This document shows positions 37,908 through 46,370 of a stretch of 58,050 nucleotides of DNA, one piece after another. How positions within the stretch are numbered: position 1 is the first letter of the stretch; the number at the start of each line of letters is the position of its first letter. Location of the stretch: assembly GCF_017468685.1 (NCBI RefSeq), contig NZ_JAFUHT010000083.1, positions 1 through 58,050 of the forward strand. Direction: 5' to 3'. The notes beneath the pieces were generated by a model. That model was not told where the DNA came from. It saw only the letters and a program-made list of their open reading frames with translations, and ran no database searches. The position numbers and the translations under genes were made by a program. This DNA comes from Methanobrevibacter sp. (GTDB lineage Archaea; Methanobacteriota; Methanobacteria; Methanobacteriales; Methanobacteriaceae).

Positions 37908-38702
37908 TTAAAGTTTTATTCCAGTACATTTAAATATAAACTCTGCAGTAGCTCCCAATTCTTTCATTTTTTGAGCAATTTTTAAGTTATTTTCACGGAT
38001 TAAATTTTTTTCATAATTAGCAATATATGAACTTCCCATTTTAATCACCCCAAGAATTTCTTCTTGTTTATCGCCAACACATAATGCACTAGCAGATAAT
38101 ATCTGAATCAACTTAATTATATATTTAAGCTCTTCAGAAATTTTTATCTTATTAATGAACTGACACATGTCATCCAACATTTCTGCACGATTTTTTTCAT
38201 TGCGAAAAAAAGGAATTAACGCAAGATAATATGCATCCATTTCATCCAATTCCACTTGCTTATTCAATTTCTCTTTTATAGTATTTATAACTTTTTCACC
38301 GCAAATATCGGCAAAGTAAGTAACTTCCGGTTTTGTAAACACCCCTGGAAAGAGTTCAACTTTTGGAACTGGTGTTTTATTTGCATCTAAAGATACAAAA
38401 TGTGGTTTGACAGGAACCCCTACATCCCCCCTTAAGTCAATAGCATACTGATAATTTCGAATAACTATATCCTCCTCAATAGGGCCAGAGTGAAATTCAA
38501 ACTCAATGCATAAACCATCTGATGTTTTAACCGGCAAATCCAAAATTCCCCTTTTCAAACGTGACGTCAACACATCCTGATTGAGAACTTCAACAATACC
38601 AGGTTTTTCACCTGTTATCCTCATCAATGCATTACCAAATGCTCTAGCAGACAACTTAAGGAGTGAATCATATTCCTGATTATTAGCTGGAATAATTACC
38701 AC
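37908..38702 (-). CDS. Rpn/PD-(D/E)XK nuclease-like protein
   Basis: 264 residues. The core RGILDLPVKTSDGLCIEFEFHSGP (near 51) gives the Asp and ExE of a PD-(D/E)XK nuclease of the Rpn/transposase-like group, followed by VIRNYQYAIDLR. The C-terminal half is helical and ends LKIAQKMKELGATAEFIFKCTGI, typical of this group. The GTG start is embedded in AAGAGGTGG, which looks like a ribosome binding site for a later codon; no ATG fits, so the true start is uncertain. Such genes are often mobile or domesticated. A palindrome lies upstream. Confidence 0.65.
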   Translation of the reverse strand: MVIIPANNQEYDSLLKLSARAFGNALMRITGEKPGIVEVLNQDVLTSRLKRGILDLPVKTSDGLCIEFEFHSGPIEEDIVIRNYQYAIDLRGDVGVPVKPHFVSLDANKTPVPKVELFPGVFTKPEVTYFADICGEKVINTIKEKLNKQVELDEMDAYYLALIPFFRNEKNRAEMLDDMCQFINKIKISEELKYIIKLIQILSASALCVGDKQEEILGVIKMGSSYIANYEKNLIRENNLKIAQKMKELGATAEFIFKCTGIKL

Positions 38703-38726
38703 CTCTTAAATTAGTATCAATAGATA

Positions 38727-38736
38727 TCGTCGACGA
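38727..38736. promoter_or_regulatory. 10-bp palindrome upstream of the Rpn-like gene
   Basis: TCGTCGACGA, GC-richer than anything near it, 25 bp before the Rpn-like start. A possible operator or integration scar; no function is proved. Confidence 0.3.
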
Positions 38737-38899
38737 GTACATTGACCCAATTATAGTTTGTTTTAATCAAATATAAAGTAGTTAGTTATTAATTAAGGCA
38801 ATTTAATGAATTAAAATTAATTTTACAAGAAAAAAACAATTTTAAGGCAAGATACAATTTTAAAAAAATTAATTAAAAATAATCAATAAAAATTAAAAT

Positions 38900-39628
38900 A
38901 TGTCTAAAATTAACCAATTACAAGAAATTATCGACACCTCAGACAATATCATATTTTTTGGAGGTGCAGGCGTTTCAACAGAAAGTGGAATACCTGATTT
39001 CAGGTCTGAAAGTGGCATTTTTAAGAGTTTAGAAAAATATGGAGATACTCCCGAAAATCTAATATCTCACAGTTATTATCTTGACCACACTGAAGAATTC
39101 TTTGAATACTATAAGGACACACTTGTCTTTAGCGATGCCCAACCTAATCCCGCTCATTTAAAGCTTGCAGAATTAGAAAAGGAAGGAAAATTAAAAGTAG
39201 TCATTACACAGAATATTGATGGATTGCATCAAAAAGCAGGAAGCAAGGAAGTTTTGGAGCTTCATGGAAGCATCCACAGAAACTATTGTCAAATCTGCAA
39301 TAGAGAATATGGGCTAGATTACATTTTAGAAAGTGATGGCATTCCTAGGTGTGAATGCGGAGGCATTGTGAAACCTGATGTCGTATTATATGAAGAACCA
39401 TTGAACAATGCGGTCTTGAGCTTCGCAATTGATTACATTTCCCATGCAGATACCTTAATAATTGGAGGAACTTCACTTGTAGTTTATCCGGCAGCAGGAT
39501 TAATAAACTACTTTAACGGTAAAAACTTAGTGTTGATTAACAAAAGTGAAACCCCTTATGATGATATTGCCAGTTTAGTCATCAACGATGCCATCGGAGA
39601 GGTTTTCAGTCAAATCAAAGTCGAGTGA
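38900..39628 (+). CDS. cobB: NAD-dependent protein deacylase (sirtuin)
   Basis: 242 residues. NAD motif GAGVSTESGIPDFRS near 20, TQNIDGLHQKAG near 108, catalytic His in ELHGSIHRNYC (near 122). Zn ligands are CQIC and CEC (near 131-153), then GIVKPDVVLYEE and GGTSLVVYPAAGL (near 190). Archaeal sirtuins deacetylate chromatin proteins such as Alba. The ATG has no ribosome binding site. Its last 54 bp overlap the convergent sfsA gene. Confidence 0.93.
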   Translation: MSKINQLQEIIDTSDNIIFFGGAGVSTESGIPDFRSESGIFKSLEKYGDTPENLISHSYYLDHTEEFFEYYKDTLVFSDAQPNPAHLKLAELEKEGKLKVVITQNIDGLHQKAGSKEVLELHGSIHRNYCQICNREYGLDYILESDGIPRCECGGIVKPDVVLYEEPLNNAVLSFAIDYISHADTLIIGGTSLVVYPAAGLINYFNGKNLVLINKSETPYDDIASLVINDAIGEVFSQIKVE

Positions 39629-40288
39629 TTCAGGAACCAGTTCAATTCCAGACAACTGGTTATCGCATCTGTAAACCAGTATTTCAACTCCCGCTTCATA
39701 TGCCTCATTCAATGTTTGGCTGAATTTAGGATCATTTTCCCAGTTTGGCCTGAAGAATTTGCCTGCAGGATGTTGTATTAAGAAAAACACGACACAACGA
39801 TTTCCCTCTTGTTTAAGCTTTATCAATTCTTTTAGGTGTTTTGCTCCACGTTCAGTCGGTGCATCGGGAAATCTTGCCTCACCATCAACTATCAAAGTCA
39901 CACCCTTGACTTCAACATAACATTGTTGGTTTTCACTTTCCAAGTATATATCTATTCGTGAGCTGTCAACTGTCTTTTCCCTTTGATGTATAGAATAGCC
40001 TACAAGTTCCTTTATTTTGCCATTTAGAATTGCATCATATACAATACTGTTGGCTTGCTGCGAGTAAAGTGATACCAAAACATTTTTGTTTTCTACAAAA
40101 TGAAGTGAAAACTTGGTTTTGCGATTAGGATTGTCAGAGGGTTTAAGCCATACAACTGCACCTTCCACCAATAGCTCCTTGCAACGTCCAGTATTCGGTA
40201 CATGGGCGATTTCCAAATTGCCATCAACTTCCACTTCTGCAATGAACCTGTTAGGCCTTGCCTTAAAAATTCCCTTAACATAATCCAT
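39575..40288 (-). CDS. sfsA: SfsA family nuclease
   Basis: 237 residues. N-terminal OB-like part (FKARPNRFIAEVEVDGNLEIAHVPNTGRCKELL, 8-40) and nuclease-like core (IDIYLESENQQCYVEVKGVTLI, then ARFPDAPTERGAKHLKEL, RCVVFFLIQHP). SfsA has been linked to sugar fermentation and to nucleic acid cleavage. The last 20 or so residues (PESLDFDLTENLSDGIVDD) are the part antisense to the sirtuin gene. It overlaps the nnr end by 14 bp. Confidence 0.92.
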   Translation of the reverse strand: MDYVKGIFKARPNRFIAEVEVDGNLEIAHVPNTGRCKELLVEGAVVWLKPSDNPNRKTKFSLHFVENKNVLVSLYSQQANSIVYDAILNGKIKELVGYSIHQREKTVDSSRIDIYLESENQQCYVEVKGVTLIVDGEARFPDAPTERGAKHLKELIKLKQEGNRCVVFFLIQHPAGKFFRPNWENDPKFSQTLNEAYEAGVEILVYRCDNQLSGIELVPESLDFDLTENLSDGIVDD

Positions 40289-41816
40289 TTTTAATCACAT
40301 TACCAATATATGATACCAAATCTGTTGCTGAAAATCCATTTCCTTTAGTTTTATAAGCCCCATCGCCTGCAAGACCATTGATGAATACTCCAAGGCATGC
40401 TGAGTCGAATGAATTCAATCCTTGAGTGAGAAGAGCTGCACAAATTCCTGAAAGCGCATCACCAGTTCCGCCTACAGTCATTCCAGGATTTCCAGATTTG
40501 TTAATTCTAAAACGAGTTCCAGACAATACCAAATCATATTGGCCTTTAACAATCACACTGCCCTTGATTTGGCGAGTTATTTTTTGAAACTCAGTGATGT
40601 TTTCATCGACTTTGGCAAAATCATAGGAATCAATGTCCAATTTCAAATCATTGCCAATATTGAAAAATGACTTGAACTCGAAAATATGAGGTGTCAATAT
40701 TATATCCTCACGATTTTTGATTAATTTTAACTCAACTTGTTTTAATGCGTCTGCATCCAAAACAATCGGTTTTTTGATTTTTGTAACTAAAACATTGAAT
40801 AATTTTGAAGTTTCTTCATCAATTCCAGAGCCAGGACCAATCAATACCGCATCAACTTTGTCAGCCATTTCCAATATCTCACCGGAATGTTTTAAAGACA
40901 ATTTATTGCCTTCAAGAGATTTTACGATTAAATCTGGTGAAGTGGACTTAATGGCTTCAGCGGATTTTTCAGGTGTTGCGACATATACCAGGTCACACCC
41001 TGCACCTATTGCAGCCATACCTGCAATTGCAGGAGCTCCAGAATAATCACTGCTCCCGCCAATAATCAGTAATCTGCCGTTATTGCCCTTATGTGATTTT
41101 AAATCCCTATTTTTCAATCTTAAAAAGTCACCGAAATTGACGAAATATTCAGCTTCGAATGGAATTCCAATATCTGCTGTAATCAGACCGCCAACAATCT
41201 CCTCTTCAGCATTTCTAACTCCGGTTTTGATTTTATGAAAGCTGATGGTGTAATCCGGAACCACAGCCAAGTCATAAACATCCCCTGTCAACGGATCCAT
41301 TCCTGAAGGAACATCAACACTGATTGTGATTCCTTTTGATTCATTGATTATCTCAATTGCCCTTTTAACATTTGTTTGAAGTTTTCCTTTAATTCCGGTT
41401 CCCAAAAGGCCATCAATAATGATAAACTCAGAATCATTGCTTTTTGCAACTTCACAACTGTTGATATCCTCCAATGTCTTCAAATTATAAATTTTTAATC
41501 GTGACAGCCTTGGCTTCATATTTTTTAGTATCTCAAAATTGGTTTTGGCCTCAGCAGAGTGAATATTATCCTTCAGCATGTAAATATCCACATCATACCC
41601 ACGATTCAACAAGTATCTTGCAGCCACAAATCCGTCACCACCATTTCCCCCTGAACCGGTAAAAATAACAACTTTAACTGGCTTTGAGAAAGTGTAAACA
41701 GCAATCTTGCCTGCTTCTTCTGCCAATGATTTTCCGGCAGATTCCATTAAACATAATCTAGATAAACCTAAGTATTCACAATTATAATCAGTAACCATCA
41801 TATCCATGGGATGCAA
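40275..41816 (-). CDS. nnr: Bifunctional NAD(P)H-hydrate epimerase/dehydratase
   Basis: Repairs hydrated NAD(P)H. 513 residues: YjeF_N epimerase (1-210; VIFTGSGGNGGDGFVAARYLLNRG near 50, VDVPSGMDP near 160) fused to an ADP-dependent dehydratase kinase fold (225-513; GRLLIIGGSSDYSGAPAIAGMAA near 244, IGPGSG, VLDADAL, MTVGGTGDALSGICAALL near 455). Starts at TTG (41816) with GGTGATAAT. Forms a two-gene unit with sfsA. Confidence 0.94.
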   Translation of the reverse strand: MHPMDMMVTDYNCEYLGLSRLCLMESAGKSLAEEAGKIAVYTFSKPVKVVIFTGSGGNGGDGFVAARYLLNRGYDVDIYMLKDNIHSAEAKTNFEILKNMKPRLSRLKIYNLKTLEDINSCEVAKSNDSEFIIIDGLLGTGIKGKLQTNVKRAIEIINESKGITISVDVPSGMDPLTGDVYDLAVVPDYTISFHKIKTGVRNAEEEIVGGLITADIGIPFEAEYFVNFGDFLRLKNRDLKSHKGNNGRLLIIGGSSDYSGAPAIAGMAAIGAGCDLVYVATPEKSAEAIKSTSPDLIVKSLEGNKLSLKHSGEILEMADKVDAVLIGPGSGIDEETSKLFNVLVTKIKKPIVLDADALKQVELKLIKNREDIILTPHIFEFKSFFNIGNDLKLDIDSYDFAKVDENITEFQKITRQIKGSVIVKGQYDLVLSGTRFRINKSGNPGMTVGGTGDALSGICAALLTQGLNSFDSACLGVFINGLAGDGAYKTKGNGFSATDLVSYIGNVIKNGLC

Positions 41817-41887
41817 ATTATCACCTTATAAATTAAAATATAAGTACCCGATATAAATATAATTATCTTAACTTTAGGAAAAATTTT

Positions 41888-43018
41888 ATGCGAAAAATAA
41901 CATTTAGAATTTTAACAACAATGCCTGCAAAATACATCAGCAGCGGTTTGATCTTAATAATAGCCCTTTTAATTTATGGAATTGTAGGTTCTATTTTTAT
42001 AATGGATTTGAATTTAGTTGATTCCATTTACTATTCCGTAATTACCATGACAACTGTAGGTTATGGAGATTATATGCCGACTACCGGAATTCAAAAGATA
42101 TTTGCAACAACACTTGCCCTGGGCGGAGTTGCACTGCTTGCTTATGTATTTAATATCATATTAACAAATGTCCAGGAAAAAATGACCGAATATTCAAAAG
42201 GAGCGAGAAAATTGAAAGCTATTGAAGTAATGGAAGATTATTATATCATTTGTGGCTATGGAAGAGTGGGAAAAGTAGTTTTTAATGAGCTAACACAGAG
42301 AAACCAGAATGTAATTGTTATTGATAAAGATAAGGATGCCTGCGATTCAATTGAAGAAAGTGAAAATGTAGTAGTGATAAATGATGATGCAATAGAAGAT
42401 GACCTTGTTGCAAAATTAGCGGGAGACAAATGCAGAAGCGTCATCATATGTACAGGAGATGACGTTAACAACCTATTTATTGTAATGACCATACGTGAAA
42501 CAAATCCTGAGGCATGGATTGTGACAAGAGCAAGCAAGCTTGAAAACGTCAAAAGACTTAGAAAAGCTGGTGCCGACAAGATTGTATCTCCCGAAATTAT
42601 TGGAGGGGAAGGCCTTTATTATGAATCTGCAAGACCTCATCTTTTAAAAATAACCGTGAAACATGCTGCCGATGAAATATATGATGAATTTAAAATCATA
42701 GCCAAACACCAATGCACTTTAGAAAACATCGAGTACCACCTGCCAGGAATTGAAACCCCACTTACTCGTGAAGTAAAAAGCATGAACATATCCGACGGAC
42801 AGAAATTTGTGAATTACCTGAGCACACATGACGATCAAAGAGAAGCTTTGGAAAACCTTTACAAGAATGTCAATAATGTCCATTCCCACTTGATTTCAGG
42901 ACCTGACAAATCATCATTTGATAAAGTATTAAAAGAATTAGAACAGATAGAAGAAATTATTGGCATAAATTTAACCAATAAAGAAATAGCAGAGATTACA
43001 AAAAAAGAAATTGAATAA
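41888..43018 (+). CDS. Two-helix potassium channel with RCK domain
   Basis: 376 residues. TM1 (about 15-40), pore with selectivity filter TMTTVGYGDYMPTTG (near 53) and TM2 (70-95), then a cytosolic RCK/TrkA-N domain with Rossmann motif IICGYGRVGKVVF near 118, and a TrkA-C-like part and helical tail (250-376). It resembles MthK and other Ca2+- or nucleotide-gated archaeal channels; the gating ligand is unknown. The ribosome binding site is AGGAAAAATTTT. Confidence 0.92.
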   Translation: MRKITFRILTTMPAKYISSGLILIIALLIYGIVGSIFIMDLNLVDSIYYSVITMTTVGYGDYMPTTGIQKIFATTLALGGVALLAYVFNIILTNVQEKMTEYSKGARKLKAIEVMEDYYIICGYGRVGKVVFNELTQRNQNVIVIDKDKDACDSIEESENVVVINDDAIEDDLVAKLAGDKCRSVIICTGDDVNNLFIVMTIRETNPEAWIVTRASKLENVKRLRKAGADKIVSPEIIGGEGLYYESARPHLLKITVKHAADEIYDEFKIIAKHQCTLENIEYHLPGIETPLTREVKSMNISDGQKFVNYLSTHDDQREALENLYKNVNNVHSHLISGPDKSSFDKVLKELEQIEEIIGINLTNKEIAEITKKEIE

Positions 43019-43040
43019 GTGCAATTTTATTCAATTGCAC
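43019..43040. terminator. Hairpin between K+ channel and adhesin genes
   Basis: GTGCAATT-TTATTC-AATTGCAC, perfect 8-bp stem between convergent genes; serves either or both. Confidence 0.6.
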
Positions 43041-43049
43041 GTTATATGT

Positions 43050-44471
43050 TTAATTTTGCAAATACCAAACTTGAACTTTAAAAGGAGTATATCCTTTTAT
43101 TGAATTGAGTTTAATTAAATAATCTTTTTTAACAATTTTTGTAGTTATTAGATTATTGTTTTTATTGCTTTTAAAGAAGATTTTAGCCTTAATGACAAAA
43201 TGACTATGTGCTTTCAAATCATTTCCATAATCATCTGTCCTCAAACTGGAAATCTTAATTTTATTTTTGCCCCCACTAGATTTTATAAATGAAACTCTAA
43301 TAAAATCATCATTCTTAAATTCTAAGGATTCATCATTTTCCAAATACTTAAACTTTTTTAATTTACCTATAAAAATCTTGCTTTTATGATAAATATCATA
43401 GTTTTTATTCTTAGATGAAACACTGATTTTATGATAACCCAATTTCAAATTTTTAGTATTAAATTTTATAAAACCTTTTTTATCAGTTTTTAAAATATAA
43501 TTCTTATATTTGCCCCCATTTTCAACTTTAAAATTGACCTTCACATTCTTGACGGGTTTTCCCTTTAATAAAATTTGAAGTTTATATGTTGATTTGTATT
43601 GAACAAGTTTGGATTTTTCTTTAACATCTGTTCTCATCGGAGATTCCAAATACCAAATTTTAGCTTTAACAGGAGAATACCCTTTTATTGGTTTAACATA
43701 ATTATTAGAAGTTTTTGTAATAATTTTACCATTTTTATTATTTTTAAAGTAAAACTTTACTTTATATATGTCAATTATATGTTTATTGTACTCATCACCT
43801 AAGACATGAAACCCCTTATGAAACATTCCGTCATATTTTTTGACATAAAATGTAGACAATCTGTCCCCATTTTTTAATTTAATATTGGAATTAACCTTAA
43901 CAGTTACAGGTTTTTTCAATTTACCAACACTAACCCCAGAAAATCCTTCAACTAAATATTTCGGATCTTTTGATGTGATATCAAAAGCATTATACCCCAT
44001 CTTTAAATTCTTAATATTGAACTCAGCAATTCCATTATTGTTTGTTTTTAAAGTGTAAGTTTTGTATTTATGGAAATTGTTCCTAATTTCAAGGGATATT
44101 TTAAGATTTTTAATCGGTTTATTGGTTTTTTTATTGGTGATTTTGACTTTAAATATTTTACTTTTCTTATATATATTAGAATCAATATCATAAGTTTTTA
44201 CTTTAGTTTTAATGATTTTTGGTTCAGAAGAGGGCTCGCTACTTTGAGAAGATGATTTTGAATAAACAGCATCAGTTTGAGCCTTTTCCAATATGTTCTC
44301 CGGAGTGTTTTGAGCTTCTAAAATTTCATCAAAACTATTTTCATAGGACAATGCATCTTGACTTTTAAGGCCATCATCTATTGAAACAACACCCGTTAGA
44401 TTTTCTGTAGCCGAAACGACACCAATAGTCAAAATTAAAATTAAAAAAGCAAATAATATCTTTTTATACAT
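43050..44471 (-). CDS. Adhesin-like secreted protein with duplicated domains
   Basis: 473 residues from ATG 44471, chosen over two upstream GTG codons because AAGGTG lies 8 bp before it. Signal peptide (MYKKILFAFLILILTIGVVSA), acidic/Ser linker, then two copies of a module: an Ig-like domain (KPIKNLKISLEI...LKTNNNGIAEFN; KPVKNVKVNFKV...LKTDKKGFIKFN) and a second domain ending IKGYSPVKAKIWYLES or IKGYTPFKVQVWYLQN. Very basic. No wall-anchor motif or C-terminal helix. Third gene of a three-adhesin unit. Confidence 0.8.
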   Translation of the reverse strand: MYKKILFAFLILILTIGVVSATENLTGVVSIDDGLKSQDALSYENSFDEILEAQNTPENILEKAQTDAVYSKSSSQSSEPSSEPKIIKTKVKTYDIDSNIYKKSKIFKVKITNKKTNKPIKNLKISLEIRNNFHKYKTYTLKTNNNGIAEFNIKNLKMGYNAFDITSKDPKYLVEGFSGVSVGKLKKPVTVKVNSNIKLKNGDRLSTFYVKKYDGMFHKGFHVLGDEYNKHIIDIYKVKFYFKNNKNGKIITKTSNNYVKPIKGYSPVKAKIWYLESPMRTDVKEKSKLVQYKSTYKLQILLKGKPVKNVKVNFKVENGGKYKNYILKTDKKGFIKFNTKNLKLGYHKISVSSKNKNYDIYHKSKIFIGKLKKFKYLENDESLEFKNDDFIRVSFIKSSGGKNKIKISSLRTDDYGNDLKAHSHFVIKAKIFFKSNKNNNLITTKIVKKDYLIKLNSIKGYTPFKVQVWYLQN

Positions 44472-44531
44472 TTGCACCACACCTTAAAAATACGCTTTTC
44501 AAAAATTCCCATAATAAAATAAATAGTACAA

Positions 44532-46346
44532 TTATTTAATCATAATTGTACTTTTAGCTGAAACCAAATATTTAATATTGTCTGTATAGATTGCCACTTT
44601 ATAACTTCCAGCATTTAATGATTTAGGATTGAAATGCGCAATACCCTTGGAATTTGTTTTTACAGTGAAAACTTTTTTACCAATTTTTAATTTGAGCACA
44701 AGGGCTTTAACCGGTTTTTTAGTTTTCTTATCCTTAACAGTAATGTCAAATGTTTTTGATTCATTAAGGTTTTTAGTTAATTTTGGAGCCTTGACAGTAG
44801 TTTGCGATTTAATCAACTTGTCAATATTTCCCATTTTGACTGTTCCAAGGAATTTTGAGGAAGGAGTTTTTGGCAAACTGTTTTTGGATATGAATTTGCC
44901 TCTGAATCTGACATCATCCTTTAAATGTCCAGTACCTCTTCCAGCCAAACGCCCGTTGTCATTTGCAGCATAAACTTTTACTGTTGAAGTTGTCTTACCC
45001 TCATCAGTTGTAGCTTTCCAATGGAATGCTGTTGCATCTCTTCTGTTGACACCAAAGGAATCAGATGCTGCTATTTTAATTGCTGCTTTTGCAGGATTTT
45101 TACTGAAATGATCATATGTGCCCTGATGGAATAATGATCTTGCATTAGGGGCTTTAAAATATTCACCCGGTTTTAATTTACCATATTTTATTCCACTACC
45201 CCACACAACAGCATATTTGCCATTTGGAGCCTTGATTGAAAAGTGACCTATCCTTAATTGTCTTTCATAACCTTGAATCTTTTTTAAATATGCCTTTTTG
45301 ATTTTGCCGGATTTAGCCATTTTACCTGCAAGATTTTCGATAGCATGATTGATAGTTGGATTGTCCCAACCTCCAGTTCCGGCCATCCATCCGTCAGAAG
45401 TTGTCAAGGAATGGAAGAAATAGCTGTTTTTCTTATATTGCTTTACAGCCCATTTGCCATTCAACTTATACTTGACAATATGTAATGTTTTGGCATTAGT
45501 TGCATCCCTTCTAAATCCTGCAACAGCTTCAGTATTGCTTACCTGAACATATAAAGATGTACAACCCATTTCTGCAGTTTCTTTAATAGTCAAAGTAGCC
45601 TTGGCTTTTTTAGCTTTTAAATACTTGCTCTTTTTAATGGAAGTGATAACCTTATATTTTCCAACGTTAAGATTCTTTTTTAGCTTTGCAATACCGTTAG
45701 CATCAGTAGTTGCCCAATAGGTTTTGTATTTGTTGTTTTTAAAAACTTTAAACGCCACTTTAACGCCTTGAACCGGATTTTTAGTAATTTTATTTATGAC
45801 CTTTGCTTTAAAATAGAATCCAGATTCAAAATAGGTTTTAAAGTCTTTAGTGGTGACTTTCAAGGAAGCCTTATTTACCTTAACGATTGTGTTTATGCTG
45901 CTGGCAGTGTAGTTTTCATCACCTGCAAACTTAACTGAAGCAGTATATGTTCCAGGTTTTAAGTTAAGTTTCAAAACAACCTTGCCTGAATTATCAGTAA
46001 TTTTATCATAGACCTTGTTATTTATTGAAATGGAAACCTTTTTGCCGGAAATTGGCTGATTATTGGTATCTTTCAGATAACCTACCAATTCAGATTTCTC
46101 CTTATAATAAGTTGTTACATCCTTAGCTTCCATTTTTGTATTCACTTGACTTGGAGCATCTTCACTAATCTGTGAAGATTCGCTAGCATTACTTTCAATT
46201 TCAGAAGATATTGGAGTTTCAATGCTTTGAGCGGATGCATCATCTAAAGAAACTTCATCAGTCAAATTATCTGATGCAGAAACCATCCCAATAGTTAGGA
46301 AAATTAAAAGCAACATTGGAATAAAAAAACTTTTCTTATTTAACAT
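44532..46346 (-). CDS. Adhesin-like protein with an Ntn-hydrolase-like middle domain
   Basis: 604 residues: signal peptide (ends GMVSA), acidic linker, two Ig-like domains (about 78-157 and 158-253), a non-repeat domain (about 254-500) and a final Ig-like domain. The middle domain starts GCTSLYVQVSN and has AGFRRDATNAK, TTSDGWMAGTGGWDNP and IGHFSIKAPNGKYAVVW. This spacing recalls the nucleophile Cys, GRxxD, G-rich and GH...DxSG strands of choloylglycine hydrolase/penicillin acylase Ntn enzymes; identity is inferred. RRDAT occurs twice (near 278 and 429). The ribosome binding site is AAGGTTAAAATC; 24 bp below the beta-helix adhesin. Confidence 0.7.
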   Translation of the reverse strand: MLNKKSFFIPMLLLIFLTIGMVSASDNLTDEVSLDDASAQSIETPISSEIESNASESSQISEDAPSQVNTKMEAKDVTTYYKEKSELVGYLKDTNNQPISGKKVSISINNKVYDKITDNSGKVVLKLNLKPGTYTASVKFAGDENYTASSINTIVKVNKASLKVTTKDFKTYFESGFYFKAKVINKITKNPVQGVKVAFKVFKNNKYKTYWATTDANGIAKLKKNLNVGKYKVITSIKKSKYLKAKKAKATLTIKETAEMGCTSLYVQVSNTEAVAGFRRDATNAKTLHIVKYKLNGKWAVKQYKKNSYFFHSLTTSDGWMAGTGGWDNPTINHAIENLAGKMAKSGKIKKAYLKKIQGYERQLRIGHFSIKAPNGKYAVVWGSGIKYGKLKPGEYFKAPNARSLFHQGTYDHFSKNPAKAAIKIAASDSFGVNRRDATAFHWKATTDEGKTTSTVKVYAANDNGRLAGRGTGHLKDDVRFRGKFISKNSLPKTPSSKFLGTVKMGNIDKLIKSQTTVKAPKLTKNLNESKTFDITVKDKKTKKPVKALVLKLKIGKKVFTVKTNSKGIAHFNPKSLNAGSYKVAIYTDNIKYLVSAKSTIMIK

Positions 46347-46370
46347 GATTTTAACCTTAATTTAATTTTA

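Noticed and set aside
38790-38850. Repeated TTAAGGCAA strings before the sirtuin gene
   Set aside because: Only nine bases, two copies, in AT-rich sequence; chance is enough to explain them.
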